Assembly: GCA_016787645.1 (NCBI GenBank)
Contig: JAEUUF010000019.1
Span: 173,088 to 237,087, forward strand
Direction: 5' to 3'
Length of the DNA stretch: 64,000 nt
Source: Cyclobacteriaceae bacterium
Lineage (GTDB): Bacteria > Bacteroidota > Bacteroidia > Cytophagales > Cyclobacteriaceae
In this document: piece by piece, positions 52,368 to 61,534 of the stretch
Layout of the letters: every line of letters begins with the position of its first letter
Numbering within the stretch: position 1 is the stretch's first letter
Translations under genes and position numbers: made by a program
The notes under the pieces: generated by a model
Told to the model about the DNA's origin: nothing
What the model saw: only the letters and a program-made list of their open reading frames with translations
Databases searched by the model: none

Positions 52368-53585
52368 CTATTTCTTCATGGCTTGCACGGGGTCAAGCCG
52401 GGCAATCCGAATGACTGGGTACAGCGAAAGCAACAGGCCCACCATCAGCACAATGAGGCCCTGGGATACAAAAATGGCCGGGTCGGTTGATCCGGGGTAC
52501 ACCGGCTCAAACCCGAATTGTTCATAGACGTCGCCCATTTTTCCGGAGATACGAATGGGATACTCATGCAGCCAATACACCACCGGGAAACTAACCAGCA
52601 ATCCCGCCGCGCAGCCTGTGAGTACAGTAACTACTGATTCCATGATCATCAATTGCATCAATTTTGTTTTCTTCATTCCGATGGCGACCAGCATGCCCAT
52701 TTCATACTTGCGCTCCACCATCATCATCAGCAACGTACCCAGTATACCCAGTGCCACGAGCAGGTAGAGTACACCCTGGATGATGTACATACTGCCTTTA
52801 TCGGTTTGAATGTGCTGGATGATTTCCGGCATCATCTCCTCCCAGGTCATCACCTCAAAGTCTGCGGTCAGTGTGGATTTCACTACGGCAGCAGTCTCAT
52901 CCAGGTAAAGCGGGTTGTCCAGGCCAAGTACGTATGAAGTTAAGCGACCTTCAGCGCCGTACAGCACCTGAGCTTCCTCCAGGGAGAGGAACAATGCCTG
53001 ATCGTTGAGTTCCGGTGATCCAAATTTTACAATCCCCTGTATAGCATACTTACCCGCCGCGGTTGCCCCCTGGTATCCCTGTCCCAATAGCACGATCGTA
53101 TCCCCCAACTGTACGTTAAGCCGCTTCGCCAGCCCCTGTCCTATCAAAACGTCGTGATCGTTATCGTTCAAATACTTTCCCTGGGCTATCTTGGAAGACA
53201 GGCTGGTGATTTGGTCCTCACTCTCCGGATCAATACCGACTACCATGCATCCTTTGGTCAGTTCTTGTGAACTGGCAAGCGCAAACGACTCCAGTCGTGG
53301 CGCTACCGCTGTAATGTTTTGGCCGCCCCGGATATGTTGTTCCAGGCTGTCGTCTTCGCCAAACGTGTTGTCGAGGATGCGCTCATCCCAATACCCCTGC
53401 CGGTGAACCTGGATGTAACCACTGTAGAAGCTGACCACATTCTTGACAAGGTTATCAAATACACCATCCTGCAGGCTGTTGGTCACTACAGAGAGCAGGA
53501 CGGCAAAGAAAATGGACGCCATGGCAATGAGCGTACGATGGCTATTGCGCCACAGGTTCTTCCATGCCATTCGAACCAGCCACAT
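52368..53585 (-). CDS. FtsX-type ABC permease, first of pair
   Basis: A 405-residue permease of the same family as the next gene: N-terminal MAWKNLWRNSHRTLIAMASIFFAVLLS, periplasmic domain about 45-270, then helices with ERKYEMGMLVAIGMKKTKLMQLMIMESV and the ending ARLDPVQAMKK. It differs from its partner over the periplasmic domain, where SFYSGYIQVHRQGYWDERILDN is found. Spacing to the partner is 4 nt, to the LolA-like gene 2 nt. Together with the ATPase it should extract a hydrophobic or lipidated cargo from the inner membrane. Confidence 0.9.
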   Translation of the reverse strand: MWLVRMAWKNLWRNSHRTLIAMASIFFAVLLSVVTNSLQDGVFDNLVKNVVSFYSGYIQVHRQGYWDERILDNTFGEDDSLEQHIRGGQNITAVAPRLESFALASSQELTKGCMVVGIDPESEDQITSLSSKIAQGKYLNDNDHDVLIGQGLAKRLNVQLGDTIVLLGQGYQGATAAGKYAIQGIVKFGSPELNDQALFLSLEEAQVLYGAEGRLTSYVLGLDNPLYLDETAAVVKSTLTADFEVMTWEEMMPEIIQHIQTDKGSMYIIQGVLYLLVALGILGTLLMMMVERKYEMGMLVAIGMKKTKLMQLMIMESVVTVLTGCAAGLLVSFPVVYWLHEYPIRISGKMGDVYEQFGFEPVYPGSTDPAIFVSQGLIVLMVGLLLSLYPVIRIARLDPVQAMKK

Positions 53586-53587
53586 AG

Positions 53588-54334
53588 TTACTTGAGGTTA
53601 CGCATCTTGTCCAGCGTAAAGAAATTATCGGCGATAGGTCGGTTGAACTGGATGCGGGTATAAATGATTTCTGTTTTCTGGTTTTTCTTTTCTTCAGGGA
53701 TCATCTCCATACGAGTAGGGATCAGTCGGCCATCCATCACCTTGATGTCATAGCCATTCATGGTATTCACCAGAACCCCTTCGTCGTCGTAGAAACGCGA
53801 GTGCAGTTGCAGGTAGTCCTTTTTATCGATCGTCACGAGAATCTTTCCCCATACGACCGCTGCTTCCGGTTTGGGCGTCATCTCAATTGTATAACATAGT
53901 CGACCCGCGACAGTGGTGTCATTCAGCAGCCGATGCGTATAGTCCTCGACGATGGAAGATTCTTTGACCAGGTCGTCGTTGGTAAAGTCGGTACCCATCC
54001 AGGATTGGGTCATCATGGAAGGCGGGAGCTTGATGGACCGTTCCAGCGTGGGCAACCAGTTCCACACTTCCTTCTTTCGTTTCAGAAACACCGTGCCTTT
54101 GTCCTTGGCCGGCGACAAAATAAGAATCATGGCGTAGTGTGTACCGGACATCCAGGTATGCACACTCATTTCACGCGTCCAGGTGGGGCGGCTGATGCGA
54201 ATAATCATCTCCGACTCGGAGGTGCTTCCCCGCATCTTTTCATCGGAACGCCGCACAATTTCTGTCGCCTCCTGCGCAACCACAGAAGTACTGGCCAGCC
54301 AGAGAAGGAACATGCAAAATGCGGCCTTTTTCAT
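53588..54334 (-). CDS. LolA-like outer-membrane lipoprotein-sorting protein
   Basis: A 248-residue periplasmic protein with signal MKKAAFCMFLLWLASTSVVAQ; this sets the start at 54334 although the frame extends to 54403. The body (EIVRRSDEKMRGSTSESEMIIRISRPTWTREMSVHTWM, TVFLKRKKEVWNWLPTLERSIKLPPSMMTQSWMGTDFTNDDLV, TPKPEAAVVWGKILVTIDKKDYLQLHSRFYDDEG) is the half-barrel family annotated as outer membrane lipoprotein-sorting protein, larger than classical LolA. As the first gene of the operon it is probably the periplasmic carrier between the permease pair and the barrel protein. Confidence 0.88.
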   Translation of the reverse strand: MKKAAFCMFLLWLASTSVVAQEATEIVRRSDEKMRGSTSESEMIIRISRPTWTREMSVHTWMSGTHYAMILILSPAKDKGTVFLKRKKEVWNWLPTLERSIKLPPSMMTQSWMGTDFTNDDLVKESSIVEDYTHRLLNDTTVAGRLCYTIEMTPKPEAAVVWGKILVTIDKKDYLQLHSRFYDDEGVLVNTMNGYDIKVMDGRLIPTRMEMIPEEKKNQKTEIIYTRIQFNRPIADNFFTLDKMRNLK

Positions 54335-54500
54335 CTCGAACAGGAAGATGGAAGACCCGTAATTTAGCAGGAATTTGGCGTTTTTTACGGTGAGTAGGGT
54401 CACCGGAATGGGTGATTAAGGTCATGCCCGTTTCCTTCTCATCCTACCCCTCTTTCACTACCTTTTCTGTCCAAAAGAACACCTCAGCGATTACGATTTG

Positions 54501-56978
54501 ATGCAAGGACTTACATCTGCCCAGGCCGCTGACCGGCTGAAGACGCACGGCTACAATGAGCTTCCTTCGGCGCAGCCGAAGTCTGTCTTCAAAATTGCCG
54601 GGGAGGTAATTCGCGAACCCATGTTCCTCCTCCTTCTTGGTTGTGGAGGACTGTATATTTTTCTGGGCGACTACCGCGAAGGTATGGCCTTGCTGTCGGC
54701 CATCGTGCTGATCATCAGTATTACCTTCTACCAGTATAAGAAGACCGAGCGGGCGCTCGAAGCACTTCGCAACTTATCCTCTCCCCGGGCCCTGGTGATC
54801 CGTGACGGGAAAGAGATCCGGATCGCCGGACGTGAGGTGGTTCCGGGTGACTTGATGATCCTCCACGAAGGAGACCGTATTGCCGCAGACGCCACCTTGA
54901 TCGAATCCGTAAACCTCAGTGTCGACGAATCGCTGCTCACGGGCGAATCAGTTCCTGTTATGAAAGGTGGGAGTGAAACGAAATCAACAATTTTCAGCGG
55001 AACCCTGGTCGTGCAGGGAAAGGGCCTGGCGGCCGTGAATACCACTGGCGCCGCCACGCAATTCGGCAAAATAGGCGTATCACTAAAATCCATCGAGCAG
55101 GATCAAACGCATCTGCAGACAGAAATGAAAGCCTTGGTCCGCCGGTTGGGTCTGGCCGGTACCGGGATCATTCTTATCATCATTGTTGCATTCTACTTTA
55201 CCCGGGGCAACTTGCTGCAATCTGTACTCAATGGCCTCGCCGCAGCCATGGCCCTGTTGCCTGAGGAATTTCCGGTTGTCCTCACCGTTTTCCTTGCCTT
55301 GGGCGCCTGGCGGCTTTCGAAGAAGAATGTCCTCACCCGCAAACCGTCGGCCATCGAAGCATTGGGTGCCGCGACCGTCCTCTGCAGCGACAAGACGGGA
55401 ACGATCACGCAGAACAAGATGGAAGTGGCCGCCATCTATGAAGGAACCCGGGTGATCCGAAGAGACAGCTTCACCTCATTGGATCCCGCCTCCCTGCATG
55501 TCCTGCGCACCGGTGCACGCGCCTCGCAGGTAAAATCGATCGACCCCATGGAGCAGGCCATACACATCGCCAGTCGGTTAAACAGTGAACCGGACGACCA
55601 CGATGTCCTGGTGCGGGAATACCCCTTGTCACGCCACCTGCTGGCTATGACGCGAGTGACCCAGAGCACGGTCGACCAGTCGATGGCGGTTTCAGCCAAG
55701 GGAGCTCCCGAAGCAATTTTTTCACTTTGCAACCTGTCCCCGGAAGAAGAAAAGAAACACCTCGATGTTGTCCACCAGATGGCCGATGACGGATATCGTG
55801 TGATTGCCCTGGCCACAGCTTCCCCGGTTGACAAACTGCCCGATCACCAGTCCGGCTATCGGTTCCAATTCCTTGGACTCCTTGGACTTGAAGATCCTAT
55901 CCGTCCTGAGGTGCCCAAGGCCATTGACGAATGTCTTCGCGCCGGCGTCCAGGTGATCATGATTACAGGAGATTTCCCGACGACCGCAAAAAGCATTGCA
56001 CGGCAAATTGGGCTCCCCGCCGACCAGGAAGTGATCACCGGGAAAGAATTGGAGAAGATGAGTGACGAGGAGTTAAAAAAGAGAATTCGGCGCACCAATG
56101 TTTTTGCCCGCATCGTACCCGAGCAAAAGCTTAGAATCGTACAGGCCCTCAAGGCCAACGGAGAGATCGTGGCCATGACCGGCGATGGCGTAAATGACGC
56201 TCCCGCGCTTAAAGCTTCCCACATCGGCGTGGCCATGGGAAATAAGGGGACAGACGTCGCCCGGGAAGCCTCCTCGCTGGTGCTTCTGGATGACAACTTT
56301 GCTTCCATTGTCGGCGCTATCCGTTCAGGACGACGCATCTTTGACAACCTGCAGAAATCCATTGCCTACATTATTGCCATTCACATCCCGACGATTGGCA
56401 TCACGCTGATACCGGCCCTGATTCCCTCACTGCCCATATTAATGATGCCGCTGCACGTCGTGTTCCTCGAACTGATCATTGACCCGATCTGCGCAACCGC
56501 GTTCGAGTCCGAGCAGGAAGAGGCGGGCATCATGGACCGACCGCCGCGTCCTCCGGATCAACCCTTCTTTGGATTCAGGAGCATGGCCTATAGCGCCTTT
56601 ACCGGGGTGCTGCTCTTTGCCATCGTCGTAACGGTCTATTTCCTATCGTTAAATGAAGGCCACTCCGAAGGTGAAGTCCGTGCCATCGCCTACTCGACGC
56701 TCATCTTGGGTAATATTTTTCTTATTCTGACGGATTTGTCCAAGACCAGAACATTTCTCTCGGTGATCACGGAAAGAAATTACGCAGCCATTGTCATTTT
56801 GCTGATCGCCTTCCTGATTCTCATGGCCGTAATCTCCGTACCCGGGCTGCGCGAATTGTTCAGCTTTGAGTTTCCAGGCTATGGTCACTTCATCCCTGCC
56901 ATTCTCGCCTCCACTGGCATGCTGGCCATTCTGGAAGGCATAAAATATTTCCGCCAGAAGAATACGGCCCTGGACTGA
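54501..56978 (+). CDS. P-type cation-transporting ATPase (P2 type)
   Basis: An 825-residue P-type ATPase. The order is an N-terminal cation_ATPase_N segment (GLTSAQAADRLKTHGYNELPS), actuator with TGES, the M4 PEEFP motif (LLPEEFPVVLTVFLALGAWRLSKKNV), phosphorylation D297-KTGT, KGAPE nucleotide site, MTGDGVNDAPALKASHIGVAMG hinge, and four final helices. The PEEFP sequence and N-terminus resemble the Ca2+/P2-type group of Bacteroidota more than heavy-metal P1B pumps (no CPC motif). The ion is not certain. The ATG at 54501 is used. A TlpA-type gene follows 34 nt later. Confidence 0.93.
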   Translation: MQGLTSAQAADRLKTHGYNELPSAQPKSVFKIAGEVIREPMFLLLLGCGGLYIFLGDYREGMALLSAIVLIISITFYQYKKTERALEALRNLSSPRALVIRDGKEIRIAGREVVPGDLMILHEGDRIAADATLIESVNLSVDESLLTGESVPVMKGGSETKSTIFSGTLVVQGKGLAAVNTTGAATQFGKIGVSLKSIEQDQTHLQTEMKALVRRLGLAGTGIILIIIVAFYFTRGNLLQSVLNGLAAAMALLPEEFPVVLTVFLALGAWRLSKKNVLTRKPSAIEALGAATVLCSDKTGTITQNKMEVAAIYEGTRVIRRDSFTSLDPASLHVLRTGARASQVKSIDPMEQAIHIASRLNSEPDDHDVLVREYPLSRHLLAMTRVTQSTVDQSMAVSAKGAPEAIFSLCNLSPEEEKKHLDVVHQMADDGYRVIALATASPVDKLPDHQSGYRFQFLGLLGLEDPIRPEVPKAIDECLRAGVQVIMITGDFPTTAKSIARQIGLPADQEVITGKELEKMSDEELKKRIRRTNVFARIVPEQKLRIVQALKANGEIVAMTGDGVNDAPALKASHIGVAMGNKGTDVAREASSLVLLDDNFASIVGAIRSGRRIFDNLQKSIAYIIAIHIPTIGITLIPALIPSLPILMMPLHVVFLELIIDPICATAFESEQEEAGIMDRPPRPPDQPFFGFRSMAYSAFTGVLLFAIVVTVYFLSLNEGHSEGEVRAIAYSTLILGNIFLILTDLSKTRTFLSVITERNYAAIVILLIAFLILMAVISVPGLRELFSFEFPGYGHFIPAILASTGMLAILEGIKYFRQKNTALD

Positions 56979-57012
56979 ACTTGCCCTGGGCAGTAACGTA
57001 TAAGAATTCAGG

Positions 57013-57684
57013 ATGAGTTACTTCCTGGAATGGCTGGCTCTGTTCATTAGCAGGAACGCCCTGTTCCTGCAGGAATATGGCAACGTGGTTTTGGTGACCA
57101 TCATGGTCATGGTCTTCCTGGCCTCGCGTTGGGTTCAGCGTCAACACCAATGGAAAAAATCCGTACGGTGGGGCGTCTGGAGCATCTTGTTTATCGGCAA
57201 CCTCATTGCCGGAAGCATCACGTATATGATCAACTGGCCCTTGAAGCCCATGGTGGTTTCCTTGTCCAAAGTGCAGCGGAATTTTGGGAGCCGGATGAAT
57301 AACTTTTCATTTACCCTTCTCGGGGATGCGCAGCCGCATGCCATGACAGACTACCGTGGTAAAGTGATCGTATTGAACTTCTGGGCTACTTATTGCGGCG
57401 GTTGTATTGAAGAGTTCCCGGATTTGAAAAGAGTAGAGGCCGCACACGGCGGTGACGTGGTAGTCATCGCGCTCAGCGATGAGGATCGTGAAAAACTGGC
57501 CCGCGTAGTTCCCAGTCTCGACGCGCCACCGCTCACAGGATATTACTCAAACGAGGAATGGATGAAGTTGGAGAGCTTTCGTCCGGTGACACTCATTCTT
57601 GACCGGGATGGCATTATCCGGGAATGTAAGTGGGGAAGGACTACCTTTACAGAGCTGGAATCAATTGTCAGTCATTACCTTTGA
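57013..57684 (+). CDS. TlpA-type membrane-anchored thioredoxin
   Basis: A 223-residue protein with two N-terminal hydrophobic segments (about residues 18-38 and 54-75) and a periplasmic thioredoxin-fold domain. The redox motif is C128-G-G-C131 in FWATYCGGCIEEFPDLK; CGGC is less common than the usual CPxC because proline is absent. The later DREKLARVVPSLD, and FRPVTLILDRDGIIRE with the cis-Pro, complete the fold. It probably reduces disulfides of periplasmic proteins. It follows the P-type ATPase and precedes the hydrolase by 14 nt. Confidence 0.88.
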   Translation: MSYFLEWLALFISRNALFLQEYGNVVLVTIMVMVFLASRWVQRQHQWKKSVRWGVWSILFIGNLIAGSITYMINWPLKPMVVSLSKVQRNFGSRMNNFSFTLLGDAQPHAMTDYRGKVIVLNFWATYCGGCIEEFPDLKRVEAAHGGDVVVIALSDEDREKLARVVPSLDAPPLTGYYSNEEWMKLESFRPVTLILDRDGIIRECKWGRTTFTELESIVSHYL

Positions 57685-57698
57685 TTTTCAATTCCATC

Positions 57699-58706
57699 AT
57701 GCGCCGCTTCTTTTTTCTTTCATGCCTTCTCATCGGTTTAGCCCACCTTGGTGGAAACGCGCAGGCGCCCGCTTTCCCTGACAGCATCAACAACCTGGTG
57801 CTGCCAGTGAGATACCCCACCGCCGGCACCGGAGCCATCCCCCATTTCACGAAGGCCGGAAAAGGGAAAATCACGTTGATCCTGATCCCTGGCCTCGGAT
57901 TTGATGAAACCGTGTTCCGCGATTTTCAATCGGCGAACAAAAAACAATACACAACGTATGCGGTGACTATCCCTGGATTCGGTCGCACCCAGGCCCCCCG
58001 CATGCCTCCGCCAGGAACAAGCTATGGGGAGCGCACATGGATGAACAGCCTCATCGAAGGATTGGAAAAACTGATTCGCGAACAAAAAATCAAGAACCCG
58101 GTTCTGGTAGGACATTTTGCCCTCGGCGCACAAGTGGCCATGCTGTATGCCTTGAAATATCCCAATCAAGTGAAGGGATTGATCTGCATCGGGGCACCCG
58201 GCAAATTCATTCCCATTCAGAACGGGAAGCCGATGCTCTATTCGGCAGAGAACCGCGTCAAAGGCGTAGACCAGTTCAGCGCCAAATTCTTCCAAAAAAT
58301 GACGAAGCAATATTGGGACAACGGTAACTACTTACCGGACATCTACTCGATGGATTCCGTGGCCGGCAAAAGCTACTGGAAGCAGGTGGCCGAAACACCC
58401 ATGCCGGTCATTGTCCGTTACCTACTGGAATACCAGACCTGTGATATCCTGACCGAACTCAGTATGCTCAATGTGCCCATCATGATCCTTCGACCAGGCT
58501 TCCGGCCAGACTTGCTGGACACGCCCGAAAATCCGAACACAAACTATATTAAGCCGCAGTTCATAGAAAGCTGGGAGATGCTCCGCACCAATCCAAAAGT
58601 ACAAATCGTGGATATCCCCCGCTCTGGAAGTTTTACCTGGCATGATAAGCCTCAGGAGACGGATGCAGCGATAAAAGGGTTTTTGGGCAAGGTGAAGAAG
58701 AAGTGA
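57699..58706 (+). CDS. Alpha/beta hydrolase-fold protein lacking nucleophile serine
   Basis: A 335-residue exported protein (signal MRRFFFLSCLLIGLAHLGGNAQ). The fold is clear: LILIPGLGFDETVFRDF (oxyanion HG-type loop), YAVTIPGFGRTQAP, LVGHFALGAQVAMLYALKYPNQVKGLICIGAP and SGSFTWHDKPQ with the expected His. The nucleophile elbow should read GxSxG; here GHFALG has no Ser, Cys or Asp in that position. So the protein is either non-catalytic or uses another mechanism. The start at 57699 is set by the signal; the frame is open to 57630 inside the TlpA-type gene. Confidence 0.82.
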   Translation: MRRFFFLSCLLIGLAHLGGNAQAPAFPDSINNLVLPVRYPTAGTGAIPHFTKAGKGKITLILIPGLGFDETVFRDFQSANKKQYTTYAVTIPGFGRTQAPRMPPPGTSYGERTWMNSLIEGLEKLIREQKIKNPVLVGHFALGAQVAMLYALKYPNQVKGLICIGAPGKFIPIQNGKPMLYSAENRVKGVDQFSAKFFQKMTKQYWDNGNYLPDIYSMDSVAGKSYWKQVAETPMPVIVRYLLEYQTCDILTELSMLNVPIMILRPGFRPDLLDTPENPNTNYIKPQFIESWEMLRTNPKVQIVDIPRSGSFTWHDKPQETDAAIKGFLGKVKKK

Positions 58707-58791
58707 CGTACCAAGTGCCGCGTAGGGCTGGGGAAATCTTAATAGCGAATATCCAACTCCAAATGTCCAATGTCGAAGGGGGTTCCAATGC

Positions 58792-59859
58792 CTAACCCAC
58801 CACTTTGGTCAACACCCGCTTCATATTCCCACCCATCACTTTGGCAACATCCGCTTTGGAAAGCCCTTTGGCCTGTAAGGCAGCAGCCCACTGGGGAAGT
58901 TGAACATAGGAGCTGAATACCGGCTTGAAATTTCCATCCATGTCGGTGCCAAGGCCAACGTGGTCTACTCCAGCCACTTCAACGAGTCGCACAGTATTAT
59001 CTACAAATTCCTCAAAACTGTTGTTGAACCCTGAAGGCCACGCACCAATGACTCCGCCGGTCTTCGCCACCAACTTGGCGTGCTCCACGGAAATGGCACG
59101 CGCAGCGATGGGACGGCTATCTTCCATTTTCAAAATACTGTGGGATAAAATGATGGGAGCAGTCGCGACATCGATTACATCTTTCACGGTCTCGTACGAA
59201 GCGTGAGCTACATCGACTACCATGCCAAGACTGTTCATTTTCTTCACTACCGCCTTGCCTGCCGCCGACAAGCCCTGGTGCTGTGGAGCGGCAGTCTGGA
59301 GGTCGCCGAGCACATTAACGGCATAGTGCACCAATTGAATTGACCGAATCCCGTCGGCGTACAGTTGATCGACCACTTCCGCATTGCCCTCCAGGAACTC
59401 GCCTCCTTCACAGGCTAAGAACGCAGCTACTTTTCCTTCCTGGTAAGCTCGGTCAAGGTCTGCCGTCTTCAGGGCCAACGATGCCGGTACGGTCTTCAAC
59501 ATTTCTTTTAACAGCCCGATTTGTCGCTGGTACTCTCTCGACGCATCGCCGGGCGCATACGATCCCTTTGTCTTGATGCCCGTGGCTGTTACTTCCAGCA
59601 GTGGCGCATCGGCCACCAGGCTGAAGAATGCTCCGGTCAACTTGCCTTCATTCATGCCAGACACCGTCTTCAAAGCTCCCCCATCGCCAGGGTACGTGGG
59701 GCTGCCTTTGGCAAAGAAAGCCCCAGGGTGCGTATGAAGGTCAAACGAAAGGAATGGCTGCTCCACCACGGGCTCTCCAAACGAAGGAAGAGAAGGAAGC
59801 ATCGCCACGCCCGCGGAAGCAAATGCAGCATGACGAATGAAACGCCGGCGGTTTATCAT
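58792..59859 (-). CDS. Membrane dipeptidase family (M19) protein, Tat-type signal
   Basis: A 355-residue zinc dipeptidase. The N-terminus MINRRRFIRHAAFASAGVAML has a twin-arginine signal (RRRF). The M19 motifs are FDLHTHPGAF (first ligands), ACEGGEFL (bridging Glu), VQLVHY, VVDVAHASYETV (His), ILSHSILKM (His) and GLGTDMDG (Asp region). Family members cleave dipeptides, including some with D-residues, which fits the D-amino-acid theme of the window. It is separated from the exported RidA gene by 3 nt, and both are on the minus strand, so they are one operon. Confidence 0.92.
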   Translation of the reverse strand: MINRRRFIRHAAFASAGVAMLPSLPSFGEPVVEQPFLSFDLHTHPGAFFAKGSPTYPGDGGALKTVSGMNEGKLTGAFFSLVADAPLLEVTATGIKTKGSYAPGDASREYQRQIGLLKEMLKTVPASLALKTADLDRAYQEGKVAAFLACEGGEFLEGNAEVVDQLYADGIRSIQLVHYAVNVLGDLQTAAPQHQGLSAAGKAVVKKMNSLGMVVDVAHASYETVKDVIDVATAPIILSHSILKMEDSRPIAARAISVEHAKLVAKTGGVIGAWPSGFNNSFEEFVDNTVRLVEVAGVDHVGLGTDMDGNFKPVFSSYVQLPQWAAALQAKGLSKADVAKVMGGNMKRVLTKVVG

Positions 59860-59862
59860 TTT

Positions 59863-60330
59863 TTACTGTTTTTGTTTTTTGGAAACCACAGCTTCGATTT
59901 CAATCAGAAAATCCGGATTGGCCAGGGCGGTGACCCCCACTAATGTACTCGCGGGCGGATGTTCTGCTGATAAATAATTTTTCCTCACCTCCCGAATGAT
60001 GGCGAGATCCTCGGGTTTGAGGTTAACCACAAACGTGTTCAGTTTTACGATATCGCCAAAGCCGGCATCGACCGACTTAAGGCAACGCGCGATGTTTTCA
60101 AAAACCTGGATCGTTTGCGCCCGCATATCGCCTTTGCCAATCACCTCCCCTTTTTCATTCGCAGAAACCTGTCCTGAAATATAGACGGTTCCACCTGAAA
60201 CGACGACATGGGTGTAACCCGGCGGTTTCGTGAGTCCTTCGGGTTGGATGAACTTCGATTGTCCGCTGGCGCTGAATGAAATGATCACCGCTCCGGCGAG
60301 GATCAACTTACGGGTGCTGTACTTCCACAT
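59863..60330 (-). CDS. Exported RidA-like protein without catalytic arginine
   Basis: A 155-residue RidA-fold protein preceded by a signal peptide (MWKYSTRKLILAGAVIISFSASGQ), an unusual place for this normally cytosolic family. The body has HVVVSGGTVYISGQVSANEKGE, QTIQVFENIARCLKSVD, LNTFVVNLKPEDL and the ending FLIEIEAVV. At the position of the catalytic Arg (present as HRPARV in the first RidA) it reads HPPASTLV, so enamine hydrolysis is unlikely. It overlaps the preceding CxDxR gene by 23 nt and runs into the M19 gene 3 nt later. A periplasmic ligand-binding role is inferred. Confidence 0.85.
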   Translation of the reverse strand: MWKYSTRKLILAGAVIISFSASGQSKFIQPEGLTKPPGYTHVVVSGGTVYISGQVSANEKGEVIGKGDMRAQTIQVFENIARCLKSVDAGFGDIVKLNTFVVNLKPEDLAIIREVRKNYLSAEHPPASTLVGVTALANPDFLIEIEAVVSKKQKQ

Positions 60331-61450
60331 GATTGACAGGGATAAGATTCACATTGAATTTTTCGACGATCATGTTCATGATCGGATCATTCTTGATCTT
60401 CATCAGGATACGGTTGGTCTGTTCCTTGTCATACCCCATCACCATCTGGTCCGTGAGCCCGAGATGTTTCACCGCATAGAAGAATCCGGCGATCACGTAT
60501 GGCCCAAAAGGTGTACTGGGAATATCAAACGAACTTCCCGACATATTAAACACTGTATTGGGCATATACTGCCCACTGCTCTTGATTCCCTTCAACTTCA
60601 GGTAATACTCCGCCGCGTGCAACCGCGACGACTGACGAGGATCGGTCATACACAGCAGTCCAGCCAGGGGCTTTTGTTTTTGCGATTGTGCGATGAGCAA
60701 ATCCTGGCGGGTACGCTCATTTTCAGAGTGCTCACGGATATACTTCTGCACGTCGTCCCAGAAGGGCACAGCCGGATCACCATCATCCACCCGGATCAAT
60801 GAATGGATGGAGTAGTCCATGATCCCGCAGGTAATCTTCAGGTCAAGGATCTTTAACTCGGAATCGCCGGCTATCGCCTTTTCCAGCAAAGTGCGCTGGT
60901 GACGGGGGTGCGTACGCAGCAGGTCAATGCTGAAAATCCAGTCGCCAGCCAGGTAACCATCATACGCGTAATGATAATGAAGGAGCTCTTTGATCTTTGT
61001 GTCGTTGTCGATCGTGACTTTACGACCGGCCAGCTGCAGCACCGGCTTTTCTTCAACAATCATCTGCTCAATCTCCACGCCCACCGTCGACGCGTGCAGC
61101 ATACCGCAGTTCAAGGGTGAATTGGGCACCACATGAAGGTCATGGACGTGGCTGACGTAATCGTCGTTGGAATCTTCCGTGAGGTGAGCATGTGTCTGAA
61201 TGTGGATAAAGTACTTGAGCGGGGTGAGGTCAACCACATTGCGCTCGGCCTGTTCGATGGTCCGCTTGATGTCCATGACCACGTCAGGGGTCACAAACGA
61301 ACCGGCGGCACGAACGACATGATATTCAATCTCGATATCCTTCTTCTGGTATTGTTCGGTGACAATCCGGACCGCGTCCAGTTGAACCTGACTGAGGTCG
61401 CGCGCATCCGCGCAGCCAATGAGAATGTGAACTTGCTTTTCCTTTGACAT
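60308..61450 (-). CDS. Hypothetical protein with carbonic-anhydrase-like CxDxR motif
   Basis: A 380-residue cytosolic protein that I do not recognise. The N-terminus MSKEKQVHILIGCADARDLSQ contains C13-A-D15-A-R17, the CxDxR motif of beta-carbonic anhydrases, in a similar strand-loop context. Later residues include IHIQTHAHLTED and LNCGMLHASTV, a possible Cys-Gly ligand site, but the HxxC spacing of true beta-carbonic anhydrases is not found. The C-terminal half is helical and of no known family. It is the first gene of a three-gene minus-strand operon with the exported RidA and the M19 dipeptidase. Zinc binding or catalysis is not proven. Confidence 0.7.
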   Translation of the reverse strand: MSKEKQVHILIGCADARDLSQVQLDAVRIVTEQYQKKDIEIEYHVVRAAGSFVTPDVVMDIKRTIEQAERNVVDLTPLKYFIHIQTHAHLTEDSNDDYVSHVHDLHVVPNSPLNCGMLHASTVGVEIEQMIVEEKPVLQLAGRKVTIDNDTKIKELLHYHYAYDGYLAGDWIFSIDLLRTHPRHQRTLLEKAIAGDSELKILDLKITCGIMDYSIHSLIRVDDGDPAVPFWDDVQKYIREHSENERTRQDLLIAQSQKQKPLAGLLCMTDPRQSSRLHAAEYYLKLKGIKSSGQYMPNTVFNMSGSSFDIPSTPFGPYVIAGFFYAVKHLGLTDQMVMGYDKEQTNRILMKIKNDPIMNMIVEKFNVNLIPVNHVEVQHP

Positions 61451-61534
61451 AGTCTTCCGTTATGAGGGTGAGTGAACCAATTGAGGGTTAAAACCGGATT
61501 GTGGTTTAAGGCTAAAAATAGCACATTCGCACTA

